From Hymenobacter sp. BRD128 (lineage in GTDB: Bacteria; Bacteroidota; Bacteroidia; Cytophagales; Hymenobacteraceae), in contig NZ_CP053908.1 of assembly GCF_013256625.1 (NCBI RefSeq), positions 496,001-560,000 of the forward strand: a stretch of 64,000 nucleotides of DNA, read 5' to 3'. Of the stretch, positions 1 to 10,600 are shown in pieces (within the stretch, counting starts at the first letter, position 1; every line of letters begins with the position of its first letter). Position numbers and translations under genes: made by a program. Under the pieces are notes generated by a model. That model made no database searches. It was given only the letters and a program-made list of their open reading frames with translations, and had not been told where the DNA came from.

Positions 1-2
1 TG

Positions 3-605
3 TACTGGGTCACGCAGGGCTACGCCGTGCTCGAAAATGCCACCGTGCCCATCGTGGGTGAGGGCACCGCCGAGCCCAACGATACTTATACCGAGCAGCT
101 AGTGAGCAGCGCCAAGGCGGCCATCGACGAAGGCCAGCGGCTAGGGGTGGTGGACCCTAGCCGCGTGGCCGTGATGGGCCACAGCTACGGCGCCTTTATG
201 ACGGCTAACCTACTGGCACATTCCAATTTATTCAAGGCCGGCATTGCGCGCAGCGGCGCCTACAACCGCACCCTCACGCCCTTCGGCTTCCAGGGCGAGG
301 AGCGCACCTACTGGCAGGCCAAGGGAGTCTACGATGCCATGTCGCCGTTTAACTTCGCCGATAAAATCAAGACGCCCATCCTGCTCATTCACGGCGAGGC
401 CGACAATAACTCGGGTACGTTTCCCATTCAGAGCGAGCGCTTTTACGCCGCCCTCAAAGGCCAGGGTGCCACGGCCCGCTACGTGGTGCTGCCCGCCGAA
501 GCCCACGGCTACGCCGCCCGTGAAAACCTACTACACATGCTCTGGGAAATGGATTCGTGGCTCAACAAGTACGTGAAAGCACCCGCGCCGCCAGTAGCAA
601 ATTAG
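3..605 (+). CDS. S9 family peptidase, C-terminal part (cut by window edge)
   Basis: This is the C-terminal catalytic part of a prolyl-oligopeptidase-like serine peptidase (alpha/beta hydrolase fold). The frame is open to the left edge (YWVTQGYAVLEN precedes the first internal GTG at 27), so the beginning lies outside the window. The catalytic triad is visible: Ser in GHSYGAF, Asp in HGEADNN and His in EAHGYA, in the expected order and spacing for S9 enzymes. The SYGAF context and the 'ERTYW' segment resemble the glutamyl-type S9 peptidases that are common as exported enzymes in Bacteroidota. Its role would be cleavage of short peptides in the periplasm or outside the cell. A hairpin terminator follows the stop codon. 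Family assignment is firm; exact specificity is not. Confidence 0.9.
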   Translation, partial: YWVTQGYAVLENATVPIVGEGTAEPNDTYTEQLVSSAKAAIDEGQRLGVVDPSRVAVMGHSYGAFMTANLLAHSNLFKAGIARSGAYNRTLTPFGFQGEERTYWQAKGVYDAMSPFNFADKIKTPILLIHGEADNNSGTFPIQSERFYAALKGQGATARYVVLPAEAHGYAARENLLHMLWEMDSWLNKYVKAPAPPVAN

Positions 606-631
606 CCGCTGTCATACCATTTCAAAATCGT

Positions 632-663
632 AAGCCCGAACAATCTTATTCGGGCTTTTTTTG
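632..663 (+). terminator. Rho-independent terminator after the S9 peptidase
   Basis: Inverted repeat AAGCCCGAA / TTCGGGCTT with a short loop, followed by a T run, 27 bases after the peptidase stop codon. Confidence 0.85.
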
Positions 664-804
664 CGCGGAGGATACCCGGGCCGAGGTGCTAATCTTGGAT
701 GAAAAAAACAGACCGCTACGTGAGTTAATAAACTACTTTTTGAAATAATCAGGCGGAAAAAGCTCCTGGCCGTAGCGCTGGGCGGCCACTGCCATTTTTT
801 GCTT

Positions 805-1161
805 TTACTCGGGGCCGGGCTCCTGCTTAGGTAAAAACTGGCCAAAAGCTACCGCCTGGCTCTCATTCGTAAAGCTGTGAATGGCACCACCTTTGGGAAT
901 ATCCACGAAAGCACCTTTTTTGGCAGTATAGGTCTGGGTTTCGGAGCGCACTACCACCTCGCCGTCGATGACGTAAAATGCCTCCTGAATCTGGGCGTGG
1001 GCGTGCGGCCCCGGCCCCCCGCCGGGCGGCACCAGCATGTCGATAATGGCGTAGGTGCCCTCGGTTTGCGCGCCCGATACGACAATGCGATACGTGTCGC
1101 CGACCACTGAAATATCGGTGCCCGCCTGCGGGGCAAGGGTTCTGACAGAAGTAGGACGCAT
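805..1161 (-). CDS. Small cupin-domain protein
   Basis: A 118-residue single-domain cupin. The first cupin motif is seen as GPGPHAHAQIQEAFYVIDGE (two histidines and a glutamate as likely metal ligands) and the second around PKGGAIHSFTNES. There is no signal peptide, so it should be cytoplasmic. Small cupins of this type bind a metal and a small ligand and may be enzymes, isomerases or sensor-like proteins; the sequence does not say which. It stands alone, between the S9 peptidase and the polysaccharide locus, and converges with neither through a shared operon. Start is the first ATG (MRPTSVRTLAP). Confidence 0.8.
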   Translation of the reverse strand: MRPTSVRTLAPQAGTDISVVGDTYRIVVSGAQTEGTYAIIDMLVPPGGGPGPHAHAQIQEAFYVIDGEVVVRSETQTYTAKKGAFVDIPKGGAIHSFTNESQAVAFGQFLPKQEPGPE

Positions 1162-1256
1162 TGGTTGTAAGAGACTGAAAGCGTGAGCTTAAATTATACG
1201 GTACTTTGCTAGCCAGGGCGGTTAGGCAGCGGGAAATTACGGTTTAGAGCTATAAA

Positions 1257-1291
1257 AAAGGCGGCGGCAACTACTGTTGCCGCCGCCTTTT
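1257..1291. terminator. Terminator hairpin downstream of the GH3 gene
   Basis: Near-perfect inverted repeat AAAGGCGGCGGCAAC / GTTGCCGCCGCCTTT with A and T tracts on both flanks, so it can act on either strand. It lies 19 bases beyond the stop codon of the minus-strand beta-glucosidase gene. Confidence 0.85.
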
Positions 1292-1309
1292 ACTGCGCAC
1301 TAAAACAGG

Positions 1310-3655
1310 CTATTGCGCCAGCGTGAAGCTAGCCATCTGCACATCGCGCGAGTTGCCGCCCACCATCACCTGAAACTCGCCGGGCTCGGCCACGAATTTG
1401 AGGTCGTCGTTGTAAAATTTCAGGTCGTCGGCCGAGAGGTGGAAAGTGAGCTGGCGGCTCTCACCTTTTTTCAGGATAATCTTCTGAAAGCCCTTCAACT
1501 CCTGCACCGGGCGGGTGCTGCTACCTACCATATCGCGCAGGTACAGCTGGGCCACTTCGGCGCCATCGTAGCTACCAGTGTTCTGCACGGTCACGGCCAC
1601 GTCGAGGCCCTGGCCGGGGCGAATGCTGGCTTGGCTAACCGTGGGCTTGGAGTATGTAAACGTGCTGTAGCTCAAGCCGTAGCCGAACGGATAAAGTGGG
1701 TCGTTGGGCACGTCGAGGTAGCGCGACTTGTACTTGTCGAGCAGCACGCCGGCGTAGGGGCGGCCGGTGTTTTTATGGTTGTAATAAATCGGCACCTGGC
1801 CCACCGACCGCGGAAACGTCATGGTAAGCTTGCCCGATGGGTTGTAGGCGCCAAAAAGCACGTCGGCCACCGCGTTGCCGGCCTGCGTACCGCCAAACCA
1901 CGTTTCGAGAATAGCGTCGGCATTCTGGCTTTCCCAGGGCAGCGTGAGCGGGCGGCCATTCACGAGCACAATCACGAGGCGCTTGCCGGTGGCTTTCAGC
2001 GCTTTGAGCAGGTCGAGCTGGCGGCCGGGCAGGCCGATGTCGGCGCGGCTGGCGGCTTCGCCGGTCATGCCCTGGCTTTCGCCCACCACGGCCACTACCA
2101 CGTCGGCGCCCTGGGCAGCCTGCACGGCCTCGGCAATAGTAGCTTCGGCCGGGCGCGGGTCCAGCTTCAACTCGCCACCGTGCTCGTTGAGGCGCTTAAT
2201 TATCTGGTCGTCGTCGGTCACGTTGCAGCCCTGAGCGTAGGTTACGCGCACGCCGGCCCCGCCCACGTTCTTGATTCCCTGCAAGATGGAAATGGCCTGC
2301 TTGCCATCGCCGGCGCCGCTCCAGTTGCCAATCATGTCGCGGGCGCGGTCGGCCAGGGGGCCGACTACCGCAATATTCACCGTGTTCTTCAGCGGCAGCG
2401 TCTGGTTGTCATTCTTGAGCAGCACCAGCGTGCGGCGCGTGATGTCGCGGGCATCGGCCAGGAAGGCGGGCTTCATCAGGGTAGCCTTGGCGCGGGCCTC
2501 GGTCACGCCGCGGTAGGGGTCTTGGAAGAGGCCTAGCCGGTACTTGGCTTCGAGCACGCGGCGGCAAGCCTGGTCGATGTCGGCCTGGCTCACGGTGCCG
2601 TCCTTGAGGTTGGTGGCGAGCTGCTTGAGGAAAACCTCGCCCACCATATCCATGTCTACACCGGCTTTGAGGGCCAGCTCCGACACTTTTTTCTCGTCGC
2701 CCATGCCGTGGGCTTCCATCTCGTTGATTGCCGTATAGTCGGTCGCCACGAAGCCCGTGAAGCCCCACTGGTTGCGCAGCAGGTCGGTCAGCAGCCACTT
2801 ATTGGCCGAGGCCGGAATACCGTTTATCTCATTAAACGACGACATCACCGAGCCTACGCCGGCCGCCACCGCCGCTTTGTAGGGCGGCAGGTACTCGTTG
2901 TACATGCGCTGGCGGCTCATGTCGGTAGTGTTGTAGTCGCGCCCGGCCTCGGCCGCGCCGTAGAGGGCGAAGTGCTTGAGGCAGGCCATCACGTTTTCGG
3001 GCCGGGTCATGTCATTGGTGGGCCCTTGGTAGCCGTGCACCATGGCCTCGGCAATGCGCGAGCCCAGGTAGGGGTCTTCGCCGGCACCCTCGGCCACGCG
3101 GCCCCAGCGCGGGTCGCGGGCAATGTCCACCATCGGCGAATACACCCAGTTGATGCCGTCGGCCGACGATTCTTCGGCCGCGATGCGGGCGCTGCGCTCC
3201 ATTGCGTCGAGGTCCCAGCTGGCGGCTAGCCCTAGTGGAATCGGGAAAATGGTGCGGTGCCCGTGAATAACGTCGTAGCCCAGAATGAGCGGAATGTGCA
3301 GCCGCGATTCTTTAATGGCCAGCTCTTGCAGCTTGCGGGCCGCCACCGGCGTGTAGGTATTGAGCACGCCGCCCACCAGACCTTTTTTGATGTTGGCGTC
3401 CACATCCTTGCTCACCACCGGCCCGGTCACGTCGAAGCCTACTGACACGAGGTTAAGCTGGCCGATTTTTTCTTCGAGCGTCATTTTCTGCATCAGGCTG
3501 GCCACGAACTGCTGCATGTTGTCGGCCGTGGCGGCTGCGGTCGGGGAAGTAGTTTTTGCCTTGGCTTTAGCCTTGACCTGGGCCTGCGCGCGCGGGGCGG
3601 CCAGGCCCAAAGCCAGCAGCAAGGCGGCCTGAAAGAGCGATTTGCGGTGTCTCAT
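1310..3655 (-). CDS. bglX: GH3 beta-glucosidase (BglX-like), exported
   Basis: A 781-residue glycoside hydrolase family 3 enzyme that removes terminal beta-linked glucose from oligosaccharides, probably in the periplasm. I start it at the ATG at 3655 because the product then begins with a clean signal peptide (MRHRKSLFQAALLLALG, cleavage near AQA); a longer in-frame start exists at 3769 but adds a non-signal leader. The N-terminal GH3 barrel has KHFALYGAAEAGRDYN and the nucleophile region VATDYTAIN (Asp near residue 304). The second domain contains GxxDVVVAVVGES-like and GKLTMTFPRSVGQVP segments, and a C-terminal fibronectin-III-like domain (PVQELKGFQKI) closes it. It sits in a polysaccharide locus with two GH144-type enzymes, so hydrolysis of sophoro-oligosaccharides is a reasonable inference. 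Confidence 0.93.
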   Translation of the reverse strand: MRHRKSLFQAALLLALGLAAPRAQAQVKAKAKAKTTSPTAAATADNMQQFVASLMQKMTLEEKIGQLNLVSVGFDVTGPVVSKDVDANIKKGLVGGVLNTYTPVAARKLQELAIKESRLHIPLILGYDVIHGHRTIFPIPLGLAASWDLDAMERSARIAAEESSADGINWVYSPMVDIARDPRWGRVAEGAGEDPYLGSRIAEAMVHGYQGPTNDMTRPENVMACLKHFALYGAAEAGRDYNTTDMSRQRMYNEYLPPYKAAVAAGVGSVMSSFNEINGIPASANKWLLTDLLRNQWGFTGFVATDYTAINEMEAHGMGDEKKVSELALKAGVDMDMVGEVFLKQLATNLKDGTVSQADIDQACRRVLEAKYRLGLFQDPYRGVTEARAKATLMKPAFLADARDITRRTLVLLKNDNQTLPLKNTVNIAVVGPLADRARDMIGNWSGAGDGKQAISILQGIKNVGGAGVRVTYAQGCNVTDDDQIIKRLNEHGGELKLDPRPAEATIAEAVQAAQGADVVVAVVGESQGMTGEAASRADIGLPGRQLDLLKALKATGKRLVIVLVNGRPLTLPWESQNADAILETWFGGTQAGNAVADVLFGAYNPSGKLTMTFPRSVGQVPIYYNHKNTGRPYAGVLLDKYKSRYLDVPNDPLYPFGYGLSYSTFTYSKPTVSQASIRPGQGLDVAVTVQNTGSYDGAEVAQLYLRDMVGSSTRPVQELKGFQKIILKKGESRQLTFHLSADDLKFYNDDLKFVAEPGEFQVMVGGNSRDVQMASFTLAQ

Positions 3656-3959
3656 GAAAGGGGTGGGGAGAAATAATAAGCGGAAAGGTAACGGGCAGGT
3701 CGGGTTGCTAAAAACCGCCTGGCGTGGCCTGCTAGGGTATTTTGAGCGCAGCTTGCCCGGTACGGGCAACTAGTATGCCCGGCGGCGTGTGCAGTAGCTG
3801 CCGGGCAGTTGCGGTAGCTAGGCAAAAGAGGAGTGGGCGGGTCCGCCAGCGTGTGCAGTAGCCGCTAACGGGTGCTAAGCCGCGGCAGCGGCTCACCGCC
3901 GCAAAAATATTCGGCGTAAAGCTATCGGCTAGCCTAAGCGATGATAAAATGGCCCGCCC
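3656..3959. other. Intergenic region between GH3 and GH43 genes
   Basis: About 300 bases separating two minus-strand genes. It holds a short direct repeat (GCGTGTGCAGTAGC appears near 3785 and again near 3847) but no open frame or RNA I can support. It should contain the promoter of the GH3 gene; no clear TAnnTTTG box was found. Confidence 0.5.
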
Positions 3960-5711
3960 TTATTCTGCCTTGCTCACCGGAGTGCGGGCCGATACGCCAT
4001 TTTCATTAATGGCCTCAATGGTAAAATAATACGGCAGGTCCTTATCCATGCCTTTGAAATAATACTCATTCGCCTCGTGCACCATAAGGCAGCTATACAG
4101 CTTGTCGGGGGCTAGCCCGGTGTAGATGTTGTAGGCGTAGGCGCCATCAACCGGCGCCCAGCGCAGCCAAGCACTGCGCTTGTCGGCGGCCGTGCGCAGC
4201 ACCACAAAATCCTGTACGGCCGCCGGCCGGGCGCCGCTGCCCAGCCCAAACACCCGCAGCCCGCTCAGGGCAAACTTGCCGGTGGGCATGTGCACGTTTT
4301 CGAGCTTGAGGTAGCGCGTGCGCAAGGGCGTTTTCAGGGCTAGGTAGTCGTGCGGCACGTCGGTTTTATTACGGCTTTTATCCACGAGCAGCTGCCAGGT
4401 TTTGCCGTCGAGCGAGTGATAGAGTTTGTATTGATGATACAGGCCCGCCTGCCGGCCCAGAAACTGCGGGTTCACGTCCTGGTCGGCGTAGTTGATTTGC
4501 ACGGCGCGCACGGTGCATACGCTGCCCAGGTCGGTCTGGAAATACTCGCCGGGGCTAGCCGTGGCAGCGCTCCAGTAAGTCTTGATGCTTTCATCCACGG
4601 CCAGATTAGGCACGTGGCCGCCGAGCGTGCTCGACGCCTGCACCGGCCGGCCGTAATTGAGCAGCATCCAGCCCGTAAACTGACCCTGCTGGTGGTCGGC
4701 CGGGCCGGTGGGCAGGTAGTGCGGGTAGTCGCCCCAGGCCGTGGTGGTGTAGAGCGTGCCCTGGGCATCAAAGCCCGCCGGCCACAGGCCTAGCCGCCGC
4801 TCAAAGTTATTTTTTACGTTGATGACCATCGTGGACGTGTGCCACCAGTTGCCCCACTTGTCCTGAAACGTATTGCCGTGCCCCGCGCCCCGGATGAAGC
4901 CGCCCGGCTTGTAGGAAAATGGATTGTGCGGCTGCGGCGTCCACGGTCCCAGCGGGTGGTCGCTCACCTGCACGCCATCGGCGTAGCCACTGAATTCGGT
5001 GCCCGGCGCCCCGTATTGCAGATAGTATTTTCCCTGGTATTTGGTCATCCAGGCGCCTTCCATAAACGGACCCAGAAAGGTATTGTCCAGGTACTCGCCG
5101 AAGCGCTGCCAGCCAAAGCGCGTATCGTCGAGCTTGAACATGGCCTGCGGCTGCCCGATGGGCTGAAACGTCTTGCGGCTGATTTGTTGACCGTAGAGCG
5201 GAAACTCGTTCGAGCTGCCCCAGTAGAGGTAGAGCTTGCCATCGGTATCGAGAAATAAATCGGGATCCCAGGCTGCAACGGGGAAATTTTCGACCGCTTT
5301 CGTCCACTGGTTAGCCTGCGGATTAGTGCTCATCCAGAGCGCAAAATTGGGGTTGTGGCTGGAGCCAATAACCAGCAGGGTATCGTGCAGCGCCACCACG
5401 GCCGGCGCGCACAAATCATCTAATACCTTATTCTCCGGCTTCAAAAACGTGCGCTCCAAAAAATGCCAGCCGGCCAGGTCGTTGCTCCACCAGTAACCGC
5501 GCTGGTTGGTAGAAAATAAATAGTACTTCCCTTGGAAAAGCGTGATAACCGGGTCGGCCGTGGCCCGGTGCCGCCCGGCCGTCGAAAACTCCGGAAACGG
5601 CGTGTAGCCGTAGTCCAGGTCGAGCGGGTTGCAGTAGGTGGGGCGTGGGGGAGTAGGGGCTTGACCTAGTGCCAACGCGGGCAGCAGGAATAGGAACAGG
5701 AAAAGGCGCAT
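3960..5711 (-). CDS. GH43-type glycoside hydrolase with discoidin-like and FN3 domains
   Basis: A 583-residue exported enzyme. A signal peptide (MRLFLFLFLLPALALGQA) is followed by a five-bladed propeller of glycoside hydrolase family 43 over roughly residues 25-345. The three acidic residues expected in GH43 can be matched: base Asp in ATADPVITLFQGKYYLF, second Asp in AAWDPDLFLDTDGKLYLYWG and acid Glu in GPFMEGAWMTKYQGKYYL. Residues about 360-490 resemble an F5/8 type C (discoidin) carbohydrate-binding module (QASSTLGGHVPNLAVDESIK, YWSAATASPGEYFQTDLGS), and the last 85 residues an FN3 domain. GH43 enzymes usually act on arabinose, xylose or galactose side chains; its presence next to GH144 and GH3 genes may mean a decorated glucan or a mixed-substrate locus. 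Confidence 0.88.
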   Translation of the reverse strand: MRLFLFLFLLPALALGQAPTPPRPTYCNPLDLDYGYTPFPEFSTAGRHRATADPVITLFQGKYYLFSTNQRGYWWSNDLAGWHFLERTFLKPENKVLDDLCAPAVVALHDTLLVIGSSHNPNFALWMSTNPQANQWTKAVENFPVAAWDPDLFLDTDGKLYLYWGSSNEFPLYGQQISRKTFQPIGQPQAMFKLDDTRFGWQRFGEYLDNTFLGPFMEGAWMTKYQGKYYLQYGAPGTEFSGYADGVQVSDHPLGPWTPQPHNPFSYKPGGFIRGAGHGNTFQDKWGNWWHTSTMVINVKNNFERRLGLWPAGFDAQGTLYTTTAWGDYPHYLPTGPADHQQGQFTGWMLLNYGRPVQASSTLGGHVPNLAVDESIKTYWSAATASPGEYFQTDLGSVCTVRAVQINYADQDVNPQFLGRQAGLYHQYKLYHSLDGKTWQLLVDKSRNKTDVPHDYLALKTPLRTRYLKLENVHMPTGKFALSGLRVFGLGSGARPAAVQDFVVLRTAADKRSAWLRWAPVDGAYAYNIYTGLAPDKLYSCLMVHEANEYYFKGMDKDLPYYFTIEAINENGVSARTPVSKAE

Positions 5712-5782
5712 AGGACGAGACTAGAGAAGAATTAAGCGCGTCAAGCGGCACTACGGGCAGCTTGATGTTTCAGCCGCAAAAG

Positions 5783-7147
5783 CTAATTCTTCAGATACGG
5801 GCTCTCAAATCCCAGCTTTTTCAGCCCGCGCTGCACCTCCGGCGCGCTCATAAACAGCTTCCACAGCAGGCCCGAGCGCTGGTTTTCCATCATTACTACT
5901 ATCGGTCCCTGGTCGATGGCCAGGTGCGACTTGGCCACCCAGTCGTGCTGCTCGCTGAAGCCATCCACGAAGCCGTATTCGCTCCATATTTTGTCGCCCA
6001 GGTCGTCGTAGAAGTGGCGCATGGCTAGCATCGACTCGGCCGGCGCGTAGGGCAGGGCCGCCAGGGCCGCCGTGGGCGAAATCACGCCCAGGTCTTCGGT
6101 GGGTGAATGGGCCGCGTAGCCCTGCCAACTGTCGGAGGCCGTGAGGCCCCAGCAGTTGGGGCCGTAGCCTTTCTGCTTCTTGGGGTTAGCCACGCAGTAG
6201 TCGTGGTTGATGCGCGTGTGCGCCTGGTTTTGCTGCCAGTAGTCGGCGTGCGCGTCCTTGAGGCCGTGCGGGTCGAGGCCCATAAACGAGTAGTGCGTGA
6301 AAAACAGCGGCCCGCCCAGCTCGGAACCTAGCGGCAGGGTAGTGCCGTAGTAAGTCTTGCCGTTCACGTACTCGGGGCCAGTGGCCCAGCCCTGGTCATA
6401 CGCTTGCTTTTCAATGCCGTAGCGCGGCGATGAGGCAGCTAACACGTAGGTAATAAGGCACTCGTTCCAGCCGTGAATCTGGTGGTTCATACTCCAGCCG
6501 TTGTTGGGGCTCCAGTGCCAGTACAGCACATTCTGGCCCTGCGTAAACCAGTTCCACTCCACACCCTCCCACATCCAGAGAATTTTATTGCGCACGTTTT
6601 GCTCGTCAGGCGTGTCTTTAGTGAAATATTGCCGGGCGCACAGCAGGCCTTCGTAAAGAAAGGAAGTCTCGACAATATCAGCGCCGTCATCCTTGATGCC
6701 GAAGCGAATAGTATGGCCCGTATCGCCATTGAGCCAGTGCGGAAACGCGCCGTGGTACATATCGGCCTTCCACAGGAAGTTGACGATTTTATTGATGCGC
6801 GCCGCTGCCTGCGGGCGGGTTATCCAGCCGCGCTCGGCGGCCACGATAATAGCCATGATGCCGAAGCCCGTGCCGCCGGTTGTCACCACCTCGTTGCCAT
6901 AGTCGAAGGCCACGTTGCTGCGCTCGCGGGCCATGCCCGACACGGGGTGCCCAAAATCCCAGAAGTAGCGGAAAGTCTGACGCTGCACCTGGTCCATGAG
7001 CTGCTCATCGGAGAGGTGGCGCGGGCGCTGGCGCGGGTCGAATTTGGCCACGGCGGCCGGGTGTGCCGTGGGCTTGCGGGTAGCCTGAGCCGGGGCCAAA
7101 TTAGGCAAGAGTAATAAAGCGCTTATCAGTAAATGGTATGGCTTCAT
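5783..7147 (-). CDS. GH144-type endo-beta-1,2-glucanase, periplasmic form
   Basis: A 454-residue exported enzyme of the 'glucoamylase-like' family now classed as GH144, whose characterised member from Chitinophaga is an endo-beta-1,2-glucanase. A signal peptide (MKPYHLLISALLLLPNLAPAQA) lacks a lipobox cysteine, so the protein is probably soluble in the periplasm. The alpha/alpha-barrel carries the strongly conserved blocks RYFWDFGHPVSGMARER, TTGGTGFGIMAI, GAFPHWLNGDTG, VETSFLYEGLL, EGVEWNWF, LYWHWSPNNGWSMN, GPLFFTHYSFMGLDP, CWGLTASDSW, SPTAALAALPYAP and LAIDQGPIVVMMENQRSGLLW. The same blocks occur in the lipoprotein encoded at 12320-13975. It is divergent from the SusC gene across a 537-base AT-rich gap, suggesting shared control. 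Substrate is inferred from the family only. Confidence 0.9.
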   Translation of the reverse strand: MKPYHLLISALLLLPNLAPAQATRKPTAHPAAVAKFDPRQRPRHLSDEQLMDQVQRQTFRYFWDFGHPVSGMARERSNVAFDYGNEVVTTGGTGFGIMAIIVAAERGWITRPQAAARINKIVNFLWKADMYHGAFPHWLNGDTGHTIRFGIKDDGADIVETSFLYEGLLCARQYFTKDTPDEQNVRNKILWMWEGVEWNWFTQGQNVLYWHWSPNNGWSMNHQIHGWNECLITYVLAASSPRYGIEKQAYDQGWATGPEYVNGKTYYGTTLPLGSELGGPLFFTHYSFMGLDPHGLKDAHADYWQQNQAHTRINHDYCVANPKKQKGYGPNCWGLTASDSWQGYAAHSPTEDLGVISPTAALAALPYAPAESMLAMRHFYDDLGDKIWSEYGFVDGFSEQHDWVAKSHLAIDQGPIVVMMENQRSGLLWKLFMSAPEVQRGLKKLGFESPYLKN

Positions 7148-7684
7148 GAGTGAGGGGGTGGGGAAGAAAAAGTAGTAGCTTGGTATTGTAAAAAGTAAAA
7201 ATATATTTATTTATAATAATTTATTTTAAAACATTTATATGCCTAACGGTTGAGTAGCTCATCGAGTATAATTTACTGGGTATATGTACAACAAATAGTG
7301 CAGAGATAGAAATGTGGGCGAAATCTATCGGACGTAAAAATGGGGCAAAAGTTTGTAGATTTGTTAATCTAAGGTTGAACGCTTCTATTGCTGAATTGTC
7401 CTAATTTATCTGATAAACAGGATAAAAGGGATTCTCTGCTGAAGAAAGCTAGAGGACTGGGTATTCAACGGTCTTTGCCTATTAGCAGGTAGACTCTGGC
7501 TAGACTTACCCTGTATAATAAAAGCAAGCTTTGTTTTTTATTTTACTTGTTATTCAATTAAATTTCTGCACTTTAGTATTTGCCCGGCTGATTTAGTAGC
7601 CGTCTGTTGTTGCTGGTGAAGGCTTTTTCATCTTTACCAGCACCCGATACACTGTTTTACCTTATTTCCCACCCTTCCTAACGC
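7148..7684. promoter_or_regulatory. AT-rich divergent control region of the polysaccharide locus
   Basis: 537 bases between the divergent GH144 and SusC genes, clearly richer in A+T than the neighbouring genes. It must hold promoters for both directions. A TAGATTTG match to the Bacteroidota TAnnTTTG box lies at 7356-7363 on the plus strand, about 320 bases before susC, but no well-spaced TTG element precedes it, so this assignment is weak. No open frame, tRNA or stable repeat was seen. Confidence 0.5.
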
Positions 7685-10600
7685 ATGAAAATCAAAGACT
7701 TACTCTTTGTGAGGCACCACTTCCAGCACGCTGGTAAAGTGGCTGCTCTCGGATTAACTACTACATTAGGCCTGGGCTTGCTACCGCTGGCGCAAGTGCA
7801 GGCGGCTAGCTTGCAACAGGCTCCCGTCCAGACGGGCACCCCCATTACCGGCAGGGTTGTTGATGAAAAAGGCGACCCACTGCCCGGGGCCAACGTAGTC
7901 GTGAAGGGCACCAGCATCGGCACGGCTACCAATGCCGATGGGCAGTACACCATCAATGCGCCCGCCGGCGCCACGCTGGTGTTTTCGTTTGTGGGCTACT
8001 CGGCCCAGGAAGTACCCCTAGCCGGCCGCACTACGGTTGACCTCAAATTTTCGGCGCCCGCCGGCCAAGCGCTCAACGATGTGGTGGTAGTGGGCTACGG
8101 CACCCAGGCCAAGCGCGAAGTAACCGGCGCCATTGCTTCGGTAAAAGGCGATGACTTGGTGAACCAGGCTTCGCAAAACCCCATTAGCTCCATCCAGGGC
8201 AAAGTAGCCGGCGTGCAGATTACCAACTCCGGCACGCCGGGCGGCGCCCCAACCATTACCATCCGGGGCACGGGCTCCATCAGCGGGGCTTCGCCGCTCT
8301 ACGTGGTCGATGGCACCATGCTGCCCGCCGGCGCCGACCTAAGCTTTCTCAATCAGGCCGACATTGCCTCGCTCGAAGTGCTGAAAGATGCGGCCAGTGC
8401 CTCTATCTACGGGGTGCAGGCCGCCAACGGCGTGGTAATCGTAACTACTAAGCGTGGGCTAGCCGGCACGCCCCGCATCAACTACAACGGCTTTGTGGGG
8501 GTGCAAACCACCACTAATAAAGTGAAGATGGCCGACGGCGCCGAGTACACAGCGCTCTATAACGAGAAGAATATCTTGCAGGGTGGTACGGCGGCTACTA
8601 ACTTGCCTACTACCGGCTATGCCTCGACCGACTGGTACAACCAGATTTCGCGCAACGCCCTCACTCAGAACCACCAGCTGAGCGTATCGGGCGGGAGTGA
8701 AAAGATTTCGTACTCGTTCAGCGGCTCGTATCTCAAGCAGCAGGGTATCATCAAGACCAATGACTACGAGCGCATCACGGCGCGACTCCAGACGGATTTC
8801 AGCCTGACCGACCACATCAAGGTGGGCTACAATGCGCTGCTGGCCAATACTACCTCCAACGACATTCCCGGCAATATCTTTCAGCAGGCTTACGTAGCCC
8901 CGGCAGTGCTGCCGGTGTACCAGGCCAATGGCAACTACGGCGACCCCAGCCTCATTGGCTCGGGGGGCCTGGGTAGCTTCGCTAACCCGCAGGCTTCGCT
9001 CGACTACTACCACCAGCAAAGCCGGGGGCAGTCGCTGATAGCCAATGCCTTTGCCTCCGTCAATTTTTTGAAGTACTTCACAGTGCGCAGCAGCGTGGGG
9101 GTCAACTACCTCGCCAGCAAATTTTACAACTACCAGCCCCAGGATTCGCTCACGGCAGTTCAGTATACCAAGACTAGCCTGCTTACCAGAGGCAACCAGC
9201 TAACCAGCCAACTAACTTGGGAAAACACGCTGACCTACGACCGAACGTTTGACGACCACCACCTCACCGTACTGGTAGGTACTACGGCGCTGAACTATCA
9301 AGTAGACAACGTGTTAGGTTCCATTAACGGGGTGACGGCGGCCAACAGCGACAACTACTATTTCAGCCTGGGCACGCCGGGCTCAGCTACGCTCTCTAAC
9401 CCCGGGCTTGATGCCTATCGGGTGTTCTCGCTCTTCGGCCGCGTCAACTACGCCTATAAAGGCCGCTACCTACTCACGGCTAGCATCCGACGCGATGGCG
9501 CCAGTCAGTTCTCAACGCGCTACGGCAACTTCCCCTCGGTAGGAGCGGGGTGGGTAATCTCCGATGAGCCGTTTATGCAGAATAACACCGTGTTTTCCTT
9601 CCTGAAGCTGCGCGGCAGCTACGGGGTGCTGGGCAACAACCGGGTAGCCAACAACCGCACGATATCGACCGTTACGATTGCGCCGGGCTATGGGGCACCC
9701 ATCGGGGGCTCTTTCCAGACGGGGGGCAACTTAGTGACTCAAGTGGCACCCACGCTAAGCTGGGAAACTGCGCACGAGGCTGATGGCGGCCTGGAAATGC
9801 GCTTTCTCAATAACCGCCTGACGGCCGAGTTAGACTACTACAACCGCCGTACCATTGATGCCGTGTTTCCGGTGCCAGTGCTCTCCGCGCCGGGCTACAC
9901 CAATAACACGGCCTACTACGCCAACAACGCTAACTTCCAGAACCAGGGCGTAGAAGCTGCGTTGCGCTGGAACTCGCAGGGCACCGGTGATTTTTCTTAC
10001 AACATTGGCGTAACTGGGGCTTACAATCAGAATAAAGTGCTAGCCACGGCCGGCGGAGCTCCGCTATCATCGGGGGCATTGCCCGTAGCCGGCTACCTAT
10101 CTACCATAACCCAGGTTGGTGCGCCGCTAGGGGCATTTTACGGCTACAAAGTGGACGGGGTATTTCAGAGCGATGCCGAAGCTGCCAAGTCGGCTCAGCC
10201 GGGCGCCCACGCCGGCGACCTGCGCTACCAGGACGTGAATGGTGACGGGGTAATTGACAACCGCGACTTTGTGATGCTGGGCAATCCTAATCCCCGCCTC
10301 ACCTACGGCCTGAATACGTACTTCCGCTACAAAGGCTTCGACTTGCAGGTTGATTTTCAAGGCGTGGCAGGCGTAGAGCTGCTCAATGCGCTGCGCGAAG
10401 TGCGCTACGGCAACGAAAACTATACCCAGGACTTCTACAACAGCCGCTGGCACGGAGCCGGCACGTCGAACACCACGCCTTCGGCCAACTTGTCGGGCCA
10501 CAATCTGGACGTAAGCTCCTACTACATCGAAAGCGGCGATTATATTCGGCTACGCAACCTCCAGCTAGGGTATAATTTCTCTAAAGCGCTGGCTAACAAT

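Noticed and set aside
1313..2536. Long open frame opposite the GH3 gene
   Set aside because: It is the antisense shadow of a well-supported beta-glucosidase in GC-rich DNA; composition is His/Gly/Val-biased and matches nothing.
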